Below are positions 26,247-37,713 of a stretch of DNA of 64,000 nt, piece after piece (position 1 is the stretch's first letter; each line of letters opens with the position of its first letter). Below the pieces are notes generated by a model. That model made no database searches, was not told where the DNA came from, and saw only the letters and a list, made by a program, of their open reading frames with translations. Made by a program: the position numbers and the translations under genes. The stretch covers positions 297,490 to 361,489 of the forward strand of contig NZ_VEEP01000004.1 in NCBI RefSeq assembly GCF_007678455.1. The letters run 5' to 3'. The DNA comes from Cytobacillus oceanisediminis 2691 (lineage in GTDB: Bacteria; Bacillota; Bacilli; Bacillales; Cytobacillaceae).

Positions 26247-27083
26247 GTGATTCATTTGCTAGATTTACAAAACAAATTAGACGGCATCAGGGAGCTTCTT
26301 ATAGAAAAACTTTCACATCCTTACTTGCAGAAGCATGTAGAATCTCCTTTTATTGATGATGATCGACTCTTGCTGCTTACTTCATTGCTTGAACAGCAAG
26401 AAGGCAACCAGGAGAGAGCAACCAGTTACACCCTGACCACCATGCTCCTGCAAATCGCCCTTGATACCCATGAGCATGTTCGCAACTCCCTGCCAGGTGA
26501 AGGGGATGAAAGCCATAAGCAGCGCCAATTGACGGTTCTTGCCGGGATATATTACAGCGGTCTGTATTACAAGCTGCTTGCGGACCTTGAAGATACTGAT
26601 ATGATCAAACAATTGGCATCTGGTGTAAAAGAAGTGAATGAGCATAAAATATCCTTGTATCAGAAAGATCCTGTAGCAATCGATCAATTGATGGAAAGCT
26701 TAAAACTGATCGAATCTTCTCTCCTGGGCAAGGTTGCTGACCATTATCATGCGGCAGAATGGTATGAATTCGCTTCAAACTGGCTTTTCGTCAAAAGGCT
26801 GCTTTCTGAAGAAGCAATTTACATGAATACAGGGCATTCTCTGCTATTCAATGCGCTGAAGAAGATCGCACTCCCAAAAATGGATCAAAAGGCTGCTGAA
26901 CTTTCTGCTGAGCAGCAAAAATACCTTTTGTCGATCTGTACAAGATACATGGAATTTTCAATGACAAAGATAAAAACAGCTTCGAAAAAGCTTTCTGGGA
27001 TGAACAGCTTGCTGCTGGAACGGTTAGACCTGACCGCCGGGCAGTATCAGACCATGTCTAAAAAATTCGCGGAAGAAGGGTAA
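26247..27083 (+). CDS. hepS: Heptaprenyl diphosphate synthase component I (HepS)
   Basis: A 278-residue all-helical protein lacking the DDxxD motifs, the small regulatory subunit of heptaprenyl diphosphate synthase. [20 protein letters not shown] around residue 90 is the conserved core. It pairs with HepT to make the C35 side chain of menaquinone-7. The start is uncertain: GTG 26247 behind AGGGGAAC, or TTG 26256 behind AGGGTGAT. Gene order hepS-menH-hepT matches B. subtilis. Confidence 0.92.
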   Translation: MIHLLDLQNKLDGIRELLIEKLSHPYLQKHVESPFIDDDRLLLLTSLLEQQEGNQERATSYTLTTMLLQIALDTHEHVRNSLPGEGDESHKQRQLTVLAGIYYSGLYYKLLADLEDTDMIKQLASGVKEVNEHKISLYQKDPVAIDQLMESLKLIESSLLGKVADHYHAAEWYEFASNWLFVKRLLSEEAIYMNTGHSLLFNALKKIALPKMDQKAAELSAEQQKYLLSICTRYMEFSMTKIKTASKKLSGMNSLLLERLDLTAGQYQTMSKKFAEEG

Positions 27084-27087
27084 TGCA

Positions 27088-27789
27088 ATGCAGCAATCGA
27101 AAGAAGAACGTGTTCATGGAGTCTTTGAAAAAATCTATGAAAATTACGATCAAATGAACTCTGTCATCAGCTTTCAGCAGCATATTAAATGGCGCAATGA
27201 CACAATGAAGAAGATGAATGTCCAAAAAGGGGCTGCTGCCCTTGATGTGTGCTGTGGTACGGCTGACTGGACGATTGCCCTTGCGGAAGCTGTTGGCAAG
27301 GATGGCAAAGTGACAGGTCTTGATTTCAGCAAAAACATGCTGAAAATAGGTGAAGAAAAAATACAATCGCGCCACATGGACCAGGCAAACCTGATCCATG
27401 GGAACGCCATGGAGCTCCCATTCGATGACAATAGCTTTGACTATGTCACGATTGGGTTCGGATTGAGGAATGTCCCTGATTACAATCAGGTACTGCGGGA
27501 AATGCACAGAGTTCTTAAGCCTGGCGGTATGGCAGTATGCCTGGAAACTTCCCAGCCTACCATGCCGGGATTTAAACAAGCATACCGATTATACTTCAGG
27601 TTTATCATGCCAATGTTCGGAAAATTGTTTGCGAAAAGTTACGATGAATATTCATGGCTGCAGGAATCTGCTAAGGATTTCCCAGGAATGAAAGAGCTGG
27701 CCAAGATGTTCACGGAAGCCGGTTTCGTAAACGTCGAATACAAACCATACAGCGGCGGAGTTGCTGCTGTGCATATAGGCCGTAAATAA
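27088..27789 (+). CDS. menH: Demethylmenaquinone methyltransferase MenH (UbiE family)
   Basis: A 233-residue SAM-dependent methyltransferase, the last step of menaquinone synthesis. SAM motif I is [15 protein letters not shown] at about residue 50, motif II region [16 protein letters not shown], and the family signature [13 protein letters not shown]. The N-terminal [16 protein letters not shown] is typical of UbiE/MenG proteins. Four bases after hepS. Confidence 0.96.
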   Translation: MQQSKEERVHGVFEKIYENYDQMNSVISFQQHIKWRNDTMKKMNVQKGAAALDVCCGTADWTIALAEAVGKDGKVTGLDFSKNMLKIGEEKIQSRHMDQANLIHGNAMELPFDDNSFDYVTIGFGLRNVPDYNQVLREMHRVLKPGGMAVCLETSQPTMPGFKQAYRLYFRFIMPMFGKLFAKSYDEYSWLQESAKDFPGMKELAKMFTEAGFVNVEYKPYSGGVAAVHIGRK

Positions 27790-28037
27790 TCCAATAGATT
27801 CTGGCTGCCCTTTTCTCATCGCTCGGCAAGGAAGGTCAGCCTGTTTTCATTTAAGGTCACTCTATTTATCCAGAATAGAACAGGGCCGGATGTAATTCTG
27901 TTGAGATTAAAAATGAAACTATTTGCCTGGGCATTAATTGCCCGCATAAAAGAAACCTCCTAATTGTGCAATGAAGCCATGAGGATGAGAAAGTCGCAAC
28001 AATGGAGATCGAGAATGCAAAAGCTGGGTGGATAATA

Positions 28038-29000
28038 ATGAAGATGAAGCTGTTATATACATATTTGAATTCTGATTTGACGTTAATAGAAAGAGAACTG
28101 GAAGAATCAATCCAGGCAGATTCCCATCTGCTTAGACAGGCAAGCCTGCACTTGCTTAAAGCAGGAGGGAAACGGATAAGGCCTGTTTTTGTGCTTCTCG
28201 GTGCGAAATTCGGTGATTATGATATCAATGTCATCAAGGATGTCGCGGTCTCTCTTGAACTCATCCACATGGCATCACTGGTACACGATGATGTGATTGA
28301 TGATGCCGAATTGCGAAGAGGGCAGCCGACGATCAAGGCAAAATGGGATAACAGGATTGCCATGTATACAGGGGATTACATATTTGCGAGGGCGCTGGAG
28401 CTTATGACCGAAATTAAAAATCCGGCAGCGCACCAGATTCTCTCAGATACCATTGTCGAATTAAGTATTGGTGAAATTGAACAAATAAAAGATAAATATA
28501 ATTTCGACCAAAACCTGCGCAATTATCTGCTCAGGATTAAGCGGAAGACAGCTCTTTTGATTGCTGCCAGCTGCCAGCTTGGTGCTGTTGTGGCAGGAGT
28601 CCCGAAAGAGGAGCATCACAAATTGTATAAATTCGGCTACTATGTCGGGATGTCCTTCCAGATTACGGATGATGTGCTTGATTTCACAGGAACAGAAAAG
28701 GAGCTTGGAAAGCCCGCTGGCGGGGACCTGCTCCAGGGTAACATCACCTTGCCAGTCCTGTATGCTATGCAGGATGAGTACATCAACAGCAGGGTCCGGA
28801 CAGTCCATGAAGGAATGGAAAGGGCAGACCTGGAGGAAGTCCTGAAGCTGGTCCAGGAATCTGGCGCGATTGAAAAGTCTCTTGAAATCAGTGACCGGTA
28901 TCTGGATAAAGCACTCGCCATCCTTGAGGAACTTCCGCCAAACAGAGCAAAGAAGTCATTGCGCGACATCGCCAAATTTATTGGGAAACGCAAGTATTAG
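28038..29000 (+). CDS. hepT: Heptaprenyl diphosphate synthase component II (HepT)
   Basis: A 320-residue trans-polyprenyl synthase. First Asp-rich motif DDVIDDAELRRG and second DDVLDF are both intact, and KAGGKRIRPVFVLL is the usual IPP-binding start. With HepS it builds the C35 chain. I chose ATG 28038 behind GGGTGG, which gives a start (MKMKLLY) aligning with the B. subtilis catalytic subunit; the frame extends to 28002. A 248-base space separates it from menH and holds a GGCTG-CCTT/AAGG-CAGCC hairpin (27801-27840). Confidence 0.95.
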   Translation: MKMKLLYTYLNSDLTLIERELEESIQADSHLLRQASLHLLKAGGKRIRPVFVLLGAKFGDYDINVIKDVAVSLELIHMASLVHDDVIDDAELRRGQPTIKAKWDNRIAMYTGDYIFARALELMTEIKNPAAHQILSDTIVELSIGEIEQIKDKYNFDQNLRNYLLRIKRKTALLIAASCQLGAVVAGVPKEEHHKLYKFGYYVGMSFQITDDVLDFTGTEKELGKPAGGDLLQGNITLPVLYAMQDEYINSRVRTVHEGMERADLEEVLKLVQESGAIEKSLEISDRYLDKALAILEELPPNRAKKSLRDIAKFIGKRKY

Positions 29001-29090
29001 CAAGTTGCGAATTTTTCAAAAAAATGATACTATTTCTAAGGATTGCTTTTGTAAGCGGTTCACATACATAGTGAAATAGGAGTGGAACTC

Positions 29091-29537
29091 ATGGAAAAGA
29101 CTTATTTGATGGTCAAGCCTGATGGCGTGCAGCGCAACCTGATCGGCGAAGTTGTAGCACGTTTTGAAAAGAAAGGCTTCCAGCTAGTTGGCGCAAAGCT
29201 TATGAACATCCCAAGAGAACTTGCTGAAGAGCATTATGGCGAACACAAAGAGCGTCCATTCTTCGGCGAATTGGTAGATTTCATTACTTCTGGTCCAGTA
29301 TTCGCAATGGTTTGGCAAGGTGAAAATGTAATCACAACTGCACGCCAGATGATGGGTGCTACAAACCCTAAAGATGCAGCTCCTGGAACGATCCGCGGAG
29401 ATTTCGGCGTTACTGTAGGAAAGAACGTCATTCACGGTTCAGACTCACCAGAAAGCGCAGAGCGTGAAATCGGACTATTCTTCAAACAGGAAGAGTTGGC
29501 TGAATACAGCAAATTAATCAACGAGTGGGTTTACTAA
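29091..29537 (+). CDS. ndk: Nucleoside diphosphate kinase (Ndk)
   Basis: A 148-residue kinase that equilibrates nucleoside di- and triphosphates. The active-site His is in [13 protein letters not shown], and the start [15 protein letters not shown] is standard. ATG 29091 follows GGAGTGG; GTG 29082 is in frame but lies within that site. Strong terminator directly after. Order hepT-ndk-cheR matches B. subtilis, but here ndk and cheR are separated by 860 bases holding a tandem repeat array. Confidence 0.97.
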   Translation: MEKTYLMVKPDGVQRNLIGEVVARFEKKGFQLVGAKLMNIPRELAEEHYGEHKERPFFGELVDFITSGPVFAMVWQGENVITTARQMMGATNPKDAAPGTIRGDFGVTVGKNVIHGSDSPESAEREIGLFFKQEELAEYSKLINEWVY

Positions 29538-29548
29538 TATAACCCCTG

Positions 29549-29578
29549 GACACTTGCTTATAGCAAGTGTCTTTTTTA
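29549..29578 (+). terminator. Terminator after ndk
   Basis: Perfect ten-base stem GACACTTGCT / AGCAAGTGTC, TAT loop, six-T run. Confidence 0.95.
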
Positions 29579-29649
29579 TTTGCGTCATTCTACTGCATCG
29601 GTGTACTGCTTTCGGATTATCGATTGGCATCATTGTGGACCCAACGGGG

Positions 29650-30262
29650 TTCGAGGCACCGATAGACTTCATTGGAGCAGTTATTTTCTAAAAAATGTAA
29701 TATAAAGTAACCTACCGCCCTTATTGGGGCACTTGTTTTGCAAAAACTGTAATATCGGGGTACCAATAGCCCTTATTGGAGCACTGGTTATCCAGAAACT
29801 GTAATATCATGTCCCAATAGCCTTGATTGGAGCAATTGTTTACCAGAAACTGTAATAACATGTCACCAATAGCCTTGATTGGAGCCCTGATTATCCATAA
29901 ATTGTAATATCGTGTCTCTAATAGCCTTGATTGGAGCATTGATTATCCAGAAATTGTAATATCATGTCTCTAATAGCCTTGATTGGAGCATTGATTATCC
30001 AGAAATTGTAATACCGTGTCTCCAATACCCCTTATTGGAGCTTTAATTATCCAAAAACTGTAATATCGAGTCACCAATAGCCCTTATTGGAGCCCTGATT
30101 ATCCAGAAACTGTAATATGCTATCTCCAACAGCCTTGATTGGAGCATTGATTATCCATAAATTGTAACACCAGGTCAACAATAACCCTTATTGGATCACT
30201 GTATCTCCAAAAAAACTATTAGTTCGGCTCAACAATAGCCATAATTGGGTTTCATGCACAAA
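29650..30262. repeat. Tandem array of about twelve 52-bp repeats
   Basis: The anchor ATTGG recurs at 29671, 29723, 29775, 29826, 29878, 29930, 29982, 30034, 30086, 30138, 30190 and 30244, a spacing of 52 (once 51, once 54). Each unit has a palindromic module of the form CCAATAGCCTTGATTGGAG and a linker containing ATTATCCAGAAACTGTAAT. Inner units are most alike; both ends are degenerate. Since 52 is not a multiple of three, no repeated peptide is encoded. It lies between ndk and cheR, where the rest of the gap (29579-29649 and 30263-30397) holds only the cheR upstream region. Confidence 0.92.
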
Positions 30263-30325
30263 GCTCCTTGTATCTAACTGAATTAAGAAAGGGAATTTGT
30301 GCTAAATAGGGATAGCAAAAAATAG

Positions 30326-31209
<884 letters not shown>

Positions 31210-31398
31210 TAAAATAAAATCACCTGATGTCTGCAGACAATAATACATGATGGTTTTTTTGCGAGACTGAAGGGTTCATGATAAAATGGCTTCATTCTTT
31301 AAAAGGAATCATACATATTTCGAAATTTTTAATTTATTTATTGGAAACTGTGTGATATAGTAAAACAAATCCTTTAGCGAGTTGAAGGGGGAAAGTAT

Positions 31399-32571
31399 AT
31401 GAGATATTTAACAGCGGGTGAATCACATGGACCGCAGCTAACAACCATAATTGAAGGAATGCCAGCAGGAATGCCGCTGGTAGCAGAAGATATAAACAAT
31501 GAGCTTGCGCGCAGGCAAAAGGGTTACGGCCGCGGCAGAAGGATGCAGATTGAAAAGGACCAGGTCCAGATTACTGCAGGAATCAGGCATGGTCAAACTC
31601 TTGGCTCACCAATCGCACTGGTGGTTGAAAATAATGACTGGAAGCATTGGACCGGCATTATGGGCCAGGAACCGCTGGATGATCATTCATCCGAAGAAGT
31701 GAAAAGAAAGATTTCCAGACCGCGTCCCGGTCATGCTGATTTAAATGGAGCAATCAAGTATGGACATCGCGATATGAGGAATGTCCTTGAGCGTTCATCT
31801 GCAAGGGAAACGACGGTAAGAGTCGCAGCGGGTGCAGCGGCTAAAAAACTGCTATCGCTGTTAGGGATTGAGCTAGTTGCACATGTTGTAGAAATTGGCG
31901 GAGTAAAAGCAATGAAGCAGGACTTTTCCTCACTGGATGAACTTAGAGAGGTAACAGAGGAATCTCCAGTTCGATGCTTCGACACCGAAGCCGGAAAAGA
32001 CATGATGGCAGCGATTGATGAGGCAAAGAAAAATGGTGACTCCATCGGCGGTGTCGTTGAAGTCATTGCTGAAGGAATGCCAGCCGGGGTGGGCAGTTAT
32101 GTCCATTACGACCGCAAGCTAGATGGTAAGCTAGCCGCGGCGATTATGAGCATCAATGCATTTAAAGGGGTCGAAATCGGTATTGGTTTTGAAGCAGCCA
32201 GGAAGCCTGGCAGCCAGGTGCATGATGAAATTGCCTGGGAAGAAGAGCGTGGTTATTACCGAAAAACCAACCGGCTTGGTGGGCTTGAAGGCGGGATGAC
32301 GACAGGAATGCCAGTCGTTGTACGTGGTGTCATGAAACCAATCCCGACGCTTTACAAGCCATTGATGAGTGTTGATATCGATACTAAAGAACCTTTTTCG
32401 GCTAGTATAGAACGATCCGATGCCTGCGCAGTTCCGGCTGCTGCCGTCGTTGCTGAAAATGTGATTGCGTGGGAGCTTGCTTCTGCCCTGGTTGAGCAAT
32501 TTTACGCAGACCGTTTTGACACGCTGAAAGCGACCATCGAGGAACAAAGAAGGACTGCGAGGGATTTTTAA
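31399..32571 (+). CDS. aroC: Chorismate synthase (AroC; B. subtilis AroF)
   Basis: A 390-residue FMN-requiring lyase converting EPSP to chorismate. Signature stretches GESHGPQL near the N-terminus, [15 protein letters not shown], and [15 protein letters not shown] are intact. Start ATG 31399 follows AAGGGGGA. First gene of the aromatic block; aroB begins at the very next base after its stop. Confidence 0.97.
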   Translation: MRYLTAGESHGPQLTTIIEGMPAGMPLVAEDINNELARRQKGYGRGRRMQIEKDQVQITAGIRHGQTLGSPIALVVENNDWKHWTGIMGQEPLDDHSSEEVKRKISRPRPGHADLNGAIKYGHRDMRNVLERSSARETTVRVAAGAAAKKLLSLLGIELVAHVVEIGGVKAMKQDFSSLDELREVTEESPVRCFDTEAGKDMMAAIDEAKKNGDSIGGVVEVIAEGMPAGVGSYVHYDRKLDGKLAAAIMSINAFKGVEIGIGFEAARKPGSQVHDEIAWEEERGYYRKTNRLGGLEGGMTTGMPVVVRGVMKPIPTLYKPLMSVDIDTKEPFSASIERSDACAVPAAAVVAENVIAWELASALVEQFYADRFDTLKATIEEQRRTARDF

Positions 32572-33666
32572 ATGCAGCAGGTGAAAATCGTTACAAGTAC
32601 TAACTTATATCCCGTCTATATTGGGAGCGGTGCGATCCATCTCTTGAACGATTTCATCCAGAAGGCAGCAGATTGCTATACATCAATCATGGTCATAACG
32701 GATGAAACAGTTGCAAAGCACCATCTGGATTCTTTTCGGGAGTCGGCCGGTTTAAGCGAGCTCATCGTAAAAATCGTACCTTCAGGTGAGAAAGCTAAAA
32801 CATTTGATGTTTATTATGATTGTCTTTCTTACGCACTGGAAAACAAACTCGACAGGAAGTCGCTGATTATTTCCTTTGGTGGAGGAGCAGTAGGAGACCT
32901 TGCGGGATTTGTCGCTGCATCATATATGCGCGGGATTCGTTTCATTCAAGTACCGACCACGATTCTAGCCCATGACAGTGCAGTAGGAGGGAAAGTGGCT
33001 GTTAACCACCCGTTAGGGAAGAATATGATCGGTGCATTTCATCAGCCAGACGCTGTGATTTATGACCTTGATTACTTGAAGACGCTCCCTGCACATGAAG
33101 TGCGTTCAGGATTTGCTGAAGTGATCAAGCATTCTCTGATTAGTGATGAGACTTTTTATAGATGGCTAAAGGAACAAATCCATTCACTGGATGCAATAAG
33201 CAATTCCCAAATGCTTGAATTCCTGACAAAGGGTATTTCTATCAAAGGTTCCTTTGTTGCAGAGGATGAAAGGGAGAAAGGGATTCGCGCATTTTTAAAT
33301 TTCGGGCATACGCTAGGCCATGCAATCGAAGCTGAGGCCGGTTATGGAAATGTCACGCATGGTGAGGCTGTTGCGATTGGTATGCTATTTGCCCTCGAAT
33401 TAAGCAAGGATTTGCTTGGGCTTGATTTTAATTTGGATGAATTAAAGCTTTGGCTTAAAAAGCTTGGATATCAAACGTCCATTCCGAAAGGACTGGAAAG
33501 AGGGCAGTTGATCCAAAGAATGAAACAGGATAAAAAATCAGTGAGCGGTACCATTCGTTATGTTCTTTTGGAAGAGGTCGGCAAACCTGCGCTTATTGAA
33601 GTAGATGAAAGAACATTGATGACATATCTGAAGAAATTCGAAGAGGAGGTTGGGCTTGATGATTAG
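32572..33666 (+). CDS. aroB: 3-dehydroquinate synthase (AroB)
   Basis: A 364-residue NAD- and metal-dependent enzyme for the second step of the shikimate pathway. GGGAVGDLAGFVAA is the dinucleotide region; metal-binding residues lie in FAEVIKHSLI and GHTLGHAIEAE with HGEAVAIGM. Starts immediately after the aroC stop and overlaps the aroH start by eight bases. Confidence 0.97.
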   Translation: MQQVKIVTSTNLYPVYIGSGAIHLLNDFIQKAADCYTSIMVITDETVAKHHLDSFRESAGLSELIVKIVPSGEKAKTFDVYYDCLSYALENKLDRKSLIISFGGGAVGDLAGFVAASYMRGIRFIQVPTTILAHDSAVGGKVAVNHPLGKNMIGAFHQPDAVIYDLDYLKTLPAHEVRSGFAEVIKHSLISDETFYRWLKEQIHSLDAISNSQMLEFLTKGISIKGSFVAEDEREKGIRAFLNFGHTLGHAIEAEAGYGNVTHGEAVAIGMLFALELSKDLLGLDFNLDELKLWLKKLGYQTSIPKGLERGQLIQRMKQDKKSVSGTIRYVLLEEVGKPALIEVDERTLMTYLKKFEEEVGLDD

Positions 33667-34015
33667 GGGAGTAAGGGGAGCCATCACGGTAAGCAGCAAT
33701 GAAGAAAGGGAAGTTATTCTTGGTGCTGAAAGGCTTTTAAAAGAAATGATCGCTTCCAACAAGATTGCTCCGGGTGAAGTGGCCTCAATATTCATCTCTG
33801 CTACTGATGATGTCGATGCGGTCTTCCCGGCAAAGGCATTAAGGAACCTTGAAGGCTGGACCTATGTACCGGTCATGTGCATGAAAGAGTTATCCGTCAC
33901 GGGCTCGCTTCCAATGTGCATCAGGGTGATGATCCATTTCAATACTGAAAAGAAGCAGGAAGAAATCAGGCACATATATCTTGAGGGAGCAGCTGGGCTG
34001 AGACCGGATTTGTAA
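33659..34015 (+). CDS. aroH: Monofunctional chorismate mutase (AroH)
   Basis: A 118-residue AroH-type chorismate mutase (B. subtilis 127) making prephenate. MIRGVRGAITV, VFPAKALRNL and CIRVMIHFNTEK hold the active-site Arg residues. It is shorter than the B. subtilis protein at the flexible C-terminus, ending at GLRPDL. ATG 33659 lies within the end of aroB, behind AGAGGAGGT. In B. subtilis trpEDCFBA follows aroH; here hisC follows after 112 bases. Confidence 0.95.
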   Translation: MIRGVRGAITVSSNEEREVILGAERLLKEMIASNKIAPGEVASIFISATDDVDAVFPAKALRNLEGWTYVPVMCMKELSVTGSLPMCIRVMIHFNTEKKQEEIRHIYLEGAAGLRPDL

Positions 34016-34127
34016 AATTGTCCTTTTTTACTTTTTCTGCACCGTCAAACAGTGTATGATAAAAACATACTCTTTATTGCTTTAATTAGATAGAGGATTA
34101 AAGAATCAGATAGTTGAGGTGGATAAG

Positions 34128-35231
34128 ATGAGATGGAAAGAGCAGCTTTTAAAGCTTAAACCGTACCAGCCAGGAAAATCAATCGGGGAAGTTAAGAGAC
34201 AGTATGGTTTATCAGAAATCGTGAAACTGGCATCAAACGAGAATCCATTTGGTTCTTCAGAAAAAGTGAGGAATGAAATTGCAGGCTATGCAGGTAAATT
34301 TTCGGTGTATCCTGATGGTTATGCTACAGAACTCCGTACAGCTCTTGCAGAGTATTTAGAAGTAAAAGAGGAGCAGATTATATTAGGCAACGGTTCTGAT
34401 GAAATAATCCAGATGATTGCAAGAGCACTGCTTTCACCACAAACCAGAACAGTGATGGCTGCTCCGACTTTTCCTCAGTATAAACACAATGGAATAATAG
34501 AAGGCTGCGAAATTACAGAGATCCCTTTAGTGGACGGTGCACATGACCTGGATGGTATGGCGGCTGCAATCGATGAGAAAACTTCAGTTGTTTGGTTATG
34601 TTCGCCGAACAATCCGACAGGGATCCATATAACAGAAGAAGAACTTACTGCATTTATGGCACGGGTTCCTGAAGATGTGCTGGTAGTGCTTGATGAAGCT
34701 TATTTTGAATATGTGGATGCTGAGGATTTCCATGATTCAATGCGCCTATTGCAGCAATATAAAAACTTGATCATTCTAAGGACATTCTCCAAAATCTATG
34801 GCTTGGCAAGTTTCCGCGTAGGATATGGCATTGCCCATGAGGATACCATCAGGGCACTGGAGCCGGCCAGGGAACCATTTAATGTCAACACATTGGCCCA
34901 GGCAGCCGCGATCGCTGCATTGGGAGACCAGAAATTCATAGAAGAATGCAGGCGAGAAAACAGAGAAGGGTTACAGCAGTTTTACGATTTTTGTGATCAT
35001 GCCGGATTAAAATTTTATCCATCACAAGGAAATTTCATTTTGATTGATTTTAACAGGGATGGCCAGGAAGTGTTTCAGTTCCTGCTTGAAAGAGGATATA
35101 TCGTCCGTTCAGGCACAGCGCTTGGATTTCCTACAAGTATAAGGGTCACAGTTGGTTCAAAGGAACAAAATGAAGGTGTAATTGGGATTATTAAAGAATT
35201 TCTGAATGTGGACACCGCAATATCTAAATAA
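34128..35231 (+). CDS. hisC: Histidinol-phosphate aminotransferase (HisC)
   Basis: A 367-residue PLP enzyme serving histidine and, in Bacillus, aromatic amino-acid synthesis. The PLP Lys is in RTFSKIYGLASFRVG; SPNNPTG and VLDEAYFEY are further cofactor contacts. Start ATG 34128 follows TTGAGGTGG. It sits between aroH and tyrA as in B. subtilis except for the missing trp genes. Its final codons overlap the open frame leading into tyrA. Confidence 0.96.
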   Translation: MRWKEQLLKLKPYQPGKSIGEVKRQYGLSEIVKLASNENPFGSSEKVRNEIAGYAGKFSVYPDGYATELRTALAEYLEVKEEQIILGNGSDEIIQMIARALLSPQTRTVMAAPTFPQYKHNGIIEGCEITEIPLVDGAHDLDGMAAAIDEKTSVVWLCSPNNPTGIHITEEELTAFMARVPEDVLVVLDEAYFEYVDAEDFHDSMRLLQQYKNLIILRTFSKIYGLASFRVGYGIAHEDTIRALEPAREPFNVNTLAQAAAIAALGDQKFIEECRRENREGLQQFYDFCDHAGLKFYPSQGNFILIDFNRDGQEVFQFLLERGYIVRSGTALGFPTSIRVTVGSKEQNEGVIGIIKEFLNVDTAISK

Positions 35232-35244
35232 GGATGTGGATTTT

Positions 35245-36351
35245 ATGGAAGGCCGCGTATTGATCATTGGGCTAGGGTTGATTGGCGGCTCTCTGGGAAT
35301 GTGTATTAAAGAAAAACATCCGGATTCAGAACTGGTAGGTTACGATTTGGACCAAAACCAGATGAACCTTGCCAAGATGCTTGGTGTAATTGACAGACCG
35401 GCAGGAGGCATTGAAGAAGAAGCTTCTGGGGCAGATTTGATCATCATAGCGACTCCAGTCACGATTGCAGGGAGGATCATCGAGACTTTGGCATCCTTGC
35501 CGCTGAAAAAGGAAGTCATTATTACAGACACAGGAAGCACCAAGGGGTATATCTCCCAAAAGGCATCCATCCTTTCCGACAAAGGGGTTTCGTTCATTGG
35601 TGGCCATCCAATGGCAGGTTCCCATAAAAGCGGGGTAGCAGCTGCCAAGAAAATATTATTTGAAAATGCTTTTTATCTTTTGACTCCTGCCAGCAACGTC
35701 ATGAATGAGACAGTCGATCGTTTAAAAGCCTGGCTTTCAGGTACGAAAGCCAGGTTTCTGGATGTTTCTCCTGAAGAGCACGATTATCTTACTGGTGTTG
35801 TCAGCCATTTTCCTCATATAATTGCTGCTTCGCTAGTGCATCAGGCAGCGCGGGCGGACAAAGAGAAACCACTTGTAAACCGCCTTGCAGCAGGTGGCTT
35901 CAGGGATATCACGCGAATAGCTTCCAGCAACCCCAGGATGTGGAGAGATATTTTGCTTCAAAACCGCGATGTCCTGGTTTCTTTGTTGAATGACTGGCAG
36001 GCTGAGATGGAACGGGTAAAGGAGTTATTGTCCGCAAAGGATGAAGACAAAATTTATGATTTCTTTGAATCTGCGAAAAAATATCGTGACGGTCTTCCTG
36101 TAAAGGATAAGGGAGCGATTCCAAGCTTTTATGACTTGTTTGTGGATGTTCCCGATTATCCAGGTGTGATTTCGGAAGTAACCGGGTACCTGGCAATTGA
36201 GAGAATCAGCATAACGAATATCAGAATCATTGAAACCCGTGAGGATATATATGGAGTGCTGGTGATCAGTTTTCAGACACCTGAAGATCGGGAAAAAGCA
36301 ATGAAATGCATTGGGAAACACACGGAATTCGAGATGTCTGTTGCAGAGTAA
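35245..36351 (+). CDS. tyrA: Prephenate dehydrogenase with ACT domain (TyrA)
   Basis: A 368-residue enzyme of tyrosine synthesis. The NAD motif GLGLIGGSLG lies at residues 8-17, the catalytic region is GGHPMAGSHKSG, and residues about 298-368 form an ACT domain (YDLFVDVPDYPGVISEVT), expected to bind tyrosine for feedback. Start ATG 35245 follows AAGGATGTGG, 13 bases after hisC. Confidence 0.96.
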   Translation: MEGRVLIIGLGLIGGSLGMCIKEKHPDSELVGYDLDQNQMNLAKMLGVIDRPAGGIEEEASGADLIIIATPVTIAGRIIETLASLPLKKEVIITDTGSTKGYISQKASILSDKGVSFIGGHPMAGSHKSGVAAAKKILFENAFYLLTPASNVMNETVDRLKAWLSGTKARFLDVSPEEHDYLTGVVSHFPHIIAASLVHQAARADKEKPLVNRLAAGGFRDITRIASSNPRMWRDILLQNRDVLVSLLNDWQAEMERVKELLSAKDEDKIYDFFESAKKYRDGLPVKDKGAIPSFYDLFVDVPDYPGVISEVTGYLAIERISITNIRIIETREDIYGVLVISFQTPEDREKAMKCIGKHTEFEMSVAE

Positions 36352-36368
36352 ATTGAAGGAGCAAAATT

Positions 36369-37661
36369 ATGTCTACAAAAACACTTAAAACAAACAAAAC
36401 CTCCCTGGAGGGTGAAATTAAAGTACCGGGAGATAAATCCATTTCACATAGGGCAGTCATGTTTGGCTCCATTGCTGAAGGGACCACCCAAATCGAGAAT
36501 TTCCTTCCCGGAGAAGATTGTTTGAGTACGATTTCCTGCTTTCAAAAACTCGGAGTCGAGATTAACAGGAATGGAAATGAGGTTACTGTTTCAGGCAACG
36601 GAATCAAGGGCTTAAAGCCACCGGAAGAAACGCTGGATGTCGGCAATTCCGGAACGACCATCCGGCTGATGATGGGAATCCTTTCTGGACTGCCTTTCGA
36701 GTCCCGTTTGGAAGGGGACGAATCAATCGCACGGAGGCCAATGACCAGAGTAACTGTTCCATTGTCAAAAATGGGCGCAAGAATCGATGGAAAGAATAAT
36801 GGTGAGTTCACTCCGCTGATTGTAAAAGGCGGGAAGTTATCGGGCATTACATATCAATTGCCTGTTGCGAGCGCACAGGTGAAATCGGCTGTTCTCCTTG
36901 CCGGTCTGCAGGCCGAAGGTGACACAGTCATCGTCGAACCAGTAAAGACAAGGGATCACACAGAACGAATGATTACGCAGTTTGGCGGCAAAGTCGAACG
37001 TGCAGGAGATTCGGTAAAGGTAGTCGGAGGCCAAACACTAAAAGCAGCTAATATAAATATTCCTGGTGACATCTCATCCGCTGCCTTTTTCCTGGTGGCA
37101 GGTGCTATAGTGCCAGGGAGTGACATCCTACTTAAGAATGTTGGGCTTAATCCGACAAGGACGGGCATCATTGATGTCCTTGAAGCAATGGGAGCAGATG
37201 TCAAGATTGAACCATATGATCAAGAGGCAGCTGAGCCTGCAGGAGATATTAGGATCAAATATTCAAAACTAAATGCTGCAACGGTTGAAGGAGACTTGAT
37301 TCCCCGTCTGATCGATGAAATACCCGTCATTGCTTTACTTGCCACACAGGCCGAGGGCAAGACGATAATCAAGGATGCAGGGGAATTGAAAGTCAAGGAA
37401 ACAAACCGAATTGATACTGTGGTAAATGAATTAAAGAAGCTTGGTGCGAATATCGAGGCAACAGAGGATGGGATGATTATTTACGGGCAGCAAAACCTTG
37501 CCGGCGGAACCGTTTCTGCTTATGGGGACCATCGAATCGGAATGATGCTGTCAATCGCTGCTCTGCTTTGCCAAAAAGACGTCGTCCTCGAACAAAGTGA
37601 GGCAGTCGCCGTTTCTTATCCTGGTTTTTTCGATGACTTGTATAGCTTAGTACAAGAATAA
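36369..37661 (+). CDS. aroA: 5-enolpyruvylshikimate-3-phosphate synthase (AroA; B. subtilis AroE)
   Basis: A 430-residue shikimate-pathway enzyme joining shikimate-3-phosphate and [19 protein letters not shown] (Lys, Ser contacts), NSGTTIRLM and [10 protein letters not shown] are the usual landmarks; the last two fit class II-like or intermediate enzymes of Bacillus. Last gene of the aromatic block, closed by a strong terminator. Confidence 0.97.
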   Translation: MSTKTLKTNKTSLEGEIKVPGDKSISHRAVMFGSIAEGTTQIENFLPGEDCLSTISCFQKLGVEINRNGNEVTVSGNGIKGLKPPEETLDVGNSGTTIRLMMGILSGLPFESRLEGDESIARRPMTRVTVPLSKMGARIDGKNNGEFTPLIVKGGKLSGITYQLPVASAQVKSAVLLAGLQAEGDTVIVEPVKTRDHTERMITQFGGKVERAGDSVKVVGGQTLKAANINIPGDISSAAFFLVAGAIVPGSDILLKNVGLNPTRTGIIDVLEAMGADVKIEPYDQEAAEPAGDIRIKYSKLNAATVEGDLIPRLIDEIPVIALLATQAEGKTIIKDAGELKVKETNRIDTVVNELKKLGANIEATEDGMIIYGQQNLAGGTVSAYGDHRIGMMLSIAALLCQKDVVLEQSEAVAVSYPGFFDDLYSLVQE

Positions 37662-37670
37662 AATAGCAGG

Positions 37671-37710
37671 AATGAGGGCCATCAAGTAATAAGATGGCCC
37701 TCATTCATTT
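37671..37710 (+). terminator. Terminator of the aromatic block
   Basis: AATGAGGGCCATC / GATGGCCCTCATT, perfect 13-base stem with a T-rich tail. Confidence 0.95.
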
Positions 37711-37713
37711 ATT

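Noticed and set aside
29721..29939. Minus-strand reading frame of 72 codons within the tandem array
   Set aside because: Arises from the repeats; the unit length shifts the frame each time and there is no ribosome site.
29650..30262. CRISPR-like array
   Set aside because: The whole 52-base unit is repeated, including the linker; there are no unique spacers, and no cas genes are present.
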